This document shows, one piece after another, positions 4,363-6,647 of a stretch of DNA of 6,647 nucleotides (position 1 is the stretch's first letter; each line of letters begins with the position of its first letter). The translations under genes were made by a program, and so were the position numbers. Location: contig CALABN010000044.1 of assembly GCA_937885735.1 (NCBI GenBank), positions 1-6,647 on the forward strand. Direction: 5' to 3'. The DNA is from an uncultured Bacteroidota bacterium (GTDB taxonomy: Bacteria > Bacteroidota > Bacteroidia > Bacteroidales > SZUA-534). Under the pieces are notes generated by a model that did no database searches, had not been told where the DNA came from, and worked only from the letters and a program-made list of their open reading frames with translations.

Positions 4363-6647
4363 TTATTCTTCTACAAATTGTTCGTCTTCAACACTTCTGT
4401 GAGAAGTCAGGTTGTCGTACTCTTCCTTTGAACCGACAATTACGTCTGAGAACAAACGGGTACCTGTACCTGCAGGAATCAAGTGACCAACAATTACGTT
4501 TTCCTTCAAGCCTTCCATTGGGTCTGACTTGCCACAAATTGCAGCCTCGTTCAAAACCTTTGTGGTTTCCTGGAATGATGCAGCTGAAATGAAGCTCTTT
4601 GTCTGCAATGCAGCCCTTGTGATACCTTGAAGAACCTGGTTAGAAGTAGCAGGAACAGCATCACGAGCCTCAACAAGTTTCAAATCCTTACGCTTAAGTA
4701 TTGAGTTTTCGTCTCTCAACTTACGAGCAGTAACAATTTGACCTGCCTTCAAAGAATCTGAATCGCCAGCGTCAGTAACGACTTTCTTATCCCAAATCCA
4801 ATCATTTTCTTCCATAAAGTCGTTCTTGTCAACCATTTGCTTTTCAAGGAACTTGGTATCACCTGGGTCGATGATTTCAACCTTGCGCATCATTTGACGC
4901 ACAATAACCTCGAAATGCTTGTCATTGATCTTCACACCTTGCAGACGGTAAACTTCCTGTACCTCGTTCACGATATACTCTTGAACCTTGGTTGGACCCA
5001 TAATAGACAGAATGTCTTGTGGCGTTATGGCACCATCTGACAATGGAATACCAGCCCTTACATAATCGTTTTCCTGAACAAGAATCTGCTTTGACAGTGG
5101 AACAAGATATTTTCTTTCCTCACCTGTCTTGGAAGTGATGACAATTTCGCGGTTGCCTCGTTTAATCTTGCCGTAAGTCACTTCACCATCAATTTCGGCA
5201 ACAACTGCTGGGTTAGACGGATTACGTGCCTCGAACAATTCAGTAACTCGTGGAAGACCACCAGTGATATCACCTGCCTTACCAACTGACCTTGGTATCT
5301 TGACGATTACCTGACCTTGTTTAATCTTTTCGTTTTCAGCGATGACAATGTGAGCGCCTACTGGAATATTGTATGACTTGATTTCCTCACCTGCGGCATT
5401 CTTGATAGAGATTGCAGGGTTCTTGGTCTTATCACGTGATTCAATAACCACCTTTTCTGCAAAGCCTGTAGCTTCATCAGACTCTTCACGATAAGTGACG
5501 CCTTCCTCCAGATTTACAAATTGAGTATCACCACCAACTTCAGAAATGATAACTGCGTTGTATGCGTCCCATTCGCAAATCAGAGTGCCTTTCTTTACCA
5601 CAGTTCCGTTCTTTACGAACAATTTAGAACCGTAAGGTATTGAATGGTTAGATATTACAAGACCTGTATTGACATCAACAAGTTTCATTTCTGCCAAACG
5701 GCCAACTACAATATCAATGTCACCTGCATTTTCATCTTTATAAGAAATGGAACGAAGTTCCTCGAACTCTACGCGACCATCATAACTTGCTGTCAAACTT
5801 GAATCAGAAGCAATGTTGCCTGCAGTACCACCAACGTGGAATGTACGCAATGTCAACTGAGTACCTGGCTCACCAATTGACTGAGCGGCGATTACGCCGA
5901 CAGCCTCACCGATTTGAACCATACGGCTGTTTGACAAGTTACGTCCGTAGCATTTAGCACAAACACCATTCTTTGACTCGCAAGTCAATACAGAACGCAT
6001 TTCTACTTGTTCAATTGGCGAATCTTCAATTATTTGGGCAATTTCTTCAGTGAATTCCTCACCTGCCTTGATAATCAATTCTCCAGTTATAGGATGATAA
6101 ATGTCGTGAACAGATGTACGACCCAAAATTCTTTCGTACAATGATTCTACAACATCCTCGTTCTTCTTAAGTGCTGTTGCAACCAAACCACGCAAAGTGC
6201 CGCAGTCTTCTTCGTTAATGATGACATCGTTAGATACGTCAACCAAACGACGAGTCAAATAACCTGCATCGGCAGTCTTCAAAGCGGTATCGGCCAAACC
6301 CTTACGGGCACCGTGTGTTGAAATGAAGTATTCAAGCACTGACAAGCCTTCCTTGAAGTTAGCCAAAATTGGGTTTTCAATAATCTGACCTCCTTCAGCA
6401 CCTGACTTTTGTGGTTTTGCCATCAAACCACGCATACCGCACAACTGACGAATCTGTTCCTTAGAACCACGGGCTCCAGAGTCAAGCATCATATATACAG
6501 AGTTGAATCCTTGGTCATCAGAAGAAATAGTCTTCATCAAAATATTTGACAACTCAGCGTTGATGTGAGTCCAAGTATCGATGATCTGGTTGTAACGCTC
6601 GTTGTAAGTGATGAATCCCATGTTATAGTTATTCATGATCTCTTCAA
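4363..6647 (-). CDS. rpoC: DNA-directed RNA polymerase subunit beta', C-terminal part (5' end outside window)
   Basis: This is the C-terminal half of the catalytic beta' subunit; the frame is still open at the right edge, so the internal Met at 6636 is not the start. Counting from that Met, [20 protein letters not shown] lies at about 53-72. The bridge helix follows ([19 protein letters not shown], 104-122, into LTRRLVDV). The zinc-site cysteines are C145 in EEDCGT, and C219, C226 and C229 in [12 protein letters not shown]. The trigger loop is [16 protein letters not shown] (256-270) with R264 and H267. An insertion of roughly 180 residues (about 273-455) interrupts the trigger loop before [18 protein letters not shown], as in E. 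coli-type SI3-bearing enzymes. [15 protein letters not shown] and LIPAGTG near 681-725 close the conserved core, ending in an acidic tail. The NADFDGD catalytic motif lies upstream, outside the window. The reading frame is intact. Confidence 0.98.
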   Translation of the reverse strand, partial: EEIMNNYNMGFITYNERYNQIIDTWTHINAELSNILMKTISSDDQGFNSVYMMLDSGARGSKEQIRQLCGMRGLMAKPQKSGAEGGQIIENPILANFKEGLSVLEYFISTHGARKGLADTALKTADAGYLTRRLVDVSNDVIINEEDCGTLRGLVATALKKNEDVVESLYERILGRTSVHDIYHPITGELIIKAGEEFTEEIAQIIEDSPIEQVEMRSVLTCESKNGVCAKCYGRNLSNSRMVQIGEAVGVIAAQSIGEPGTQLTLRTFHVGGTAGNIASDSSLTASYDGRVEFEELRSISYKDENAGDIDIVVGRLAEMKLVDVNTGLVISNHSIPYGSKLFVKNGTVVKKGTLICEWDAYNAVIISEVGGDTQFVNLEEGVTYREESDEATGFAEKVVIESRDKTKNPAISIKNAAGEEIKSYNIPVGAHIVIAENEKIKQGQVIVKIPRSVGKAGDITGGLPRVTELFEARNPSNPAVVAEIDGEVTYGKIKRGNREIVITSKTGEERKYLVPLSKQILVQENDYVRAGIPLSDGAITPQDILSIMGPTKVQEYIVNEVQEVYRLQGVKINDKHFEVIVRQMMRKVEIIDPGDTKFLEKQMVDKNDFMEENDWIWDKKVVTDAGDSDSLKAGQIVTARKLRDENSILKRKDLKLVEARDAVPATSNQVLQGITRAALQTKSFISAASFQETTKVLNEAAICGKSDPMEGLKENVIVGHLIPAGTGTRLFSDVIVGSKEEYDNLTSHRSVEDEQFVEE

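Noticed and set aside
4363..6647. Insertion or intein within rpoC
   Set aside because: The extra 180 or so residues after the trigger loop fit the lineage-specific insertion known in Gram-negative-type beta' subunits; no splicing-junction motifs or frame break are seen.

Overview
The window looks like ordinary chromosome from a member of the Bacteroidota, probably Bacteroidales. Three things point there: rpoC is followed by a DUF3467 gene; a coiled-coil lipoprotein of a type common in that phylum is present; and the start regions are AT-rich, lack clear Shine-Dalgarno sequences and carry TAnnTTTG-type promoter elements. I could not assign a genus. All assignments come from reading translated sequence and from memory of the families; no database search was run.

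Layout, left to right. (1) Positions 1-269, minus strand: part of an unrecognised small membrane protein that runs off the left edge. (2) Positions 199-1837, plus strand: a tightly packed run made of the 3' half of a hotdog-fold (YbgC-like) acyl-CoA thioesterase, a short TatD-family metal-dependent hydrolase, and the tRNA t6A37 dehydratase gene tcdA. The genes overlap by 1 and 19 bases. The thioesterase lacks its N-terminal half, and the antisense membrane-protein reading frame takes over at exactly that place, so a rearrangement or assembly join lies near 240-270. (3) Positions 1838-2863, minus strand: rlmN, convergent with tcdA and with no base between the two stop codons. (4) Positions 2864-2993: a 130-base divergent spacer with a good rlmN promoter element and a perfect 9-bp inverted repeat. 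(5) Positions 2994-3872, plus strand: a coiled-coil lipoprotein. (6) Positions 3890-3928: a strong hairpin between convergent genes. (7) Positions 3949-4266, minus strand: a DUF3467 protein. (8) Positions 4310-4347: the rpoC terminator. (9) Positions 4363-6647, minus strand: the C-terminal 760 or so residues of RpoC, with the 5' part off the right edge.

Functionally the window is dominated by translation and transcription housekeeping: rlmN modifies 23S rRNA and tRNA, tcdA modifies ANN-decoding tRNAs, and rpoC is the RNA polymerase beta' subunit. I found no mobile element, CRISPR array, toxin-antitoxin pair, tRNA or rRNA, and nothing that looks like a new multi-gene system. The points most worth a second look are the head-on join near 240-270, a GCAACCTTT motif repeated in three intergenic gaps, the inverted repeat upstream of the lipoprotein gene, and the conserved but uncharacterised DUF3467 gene behind rpoC.
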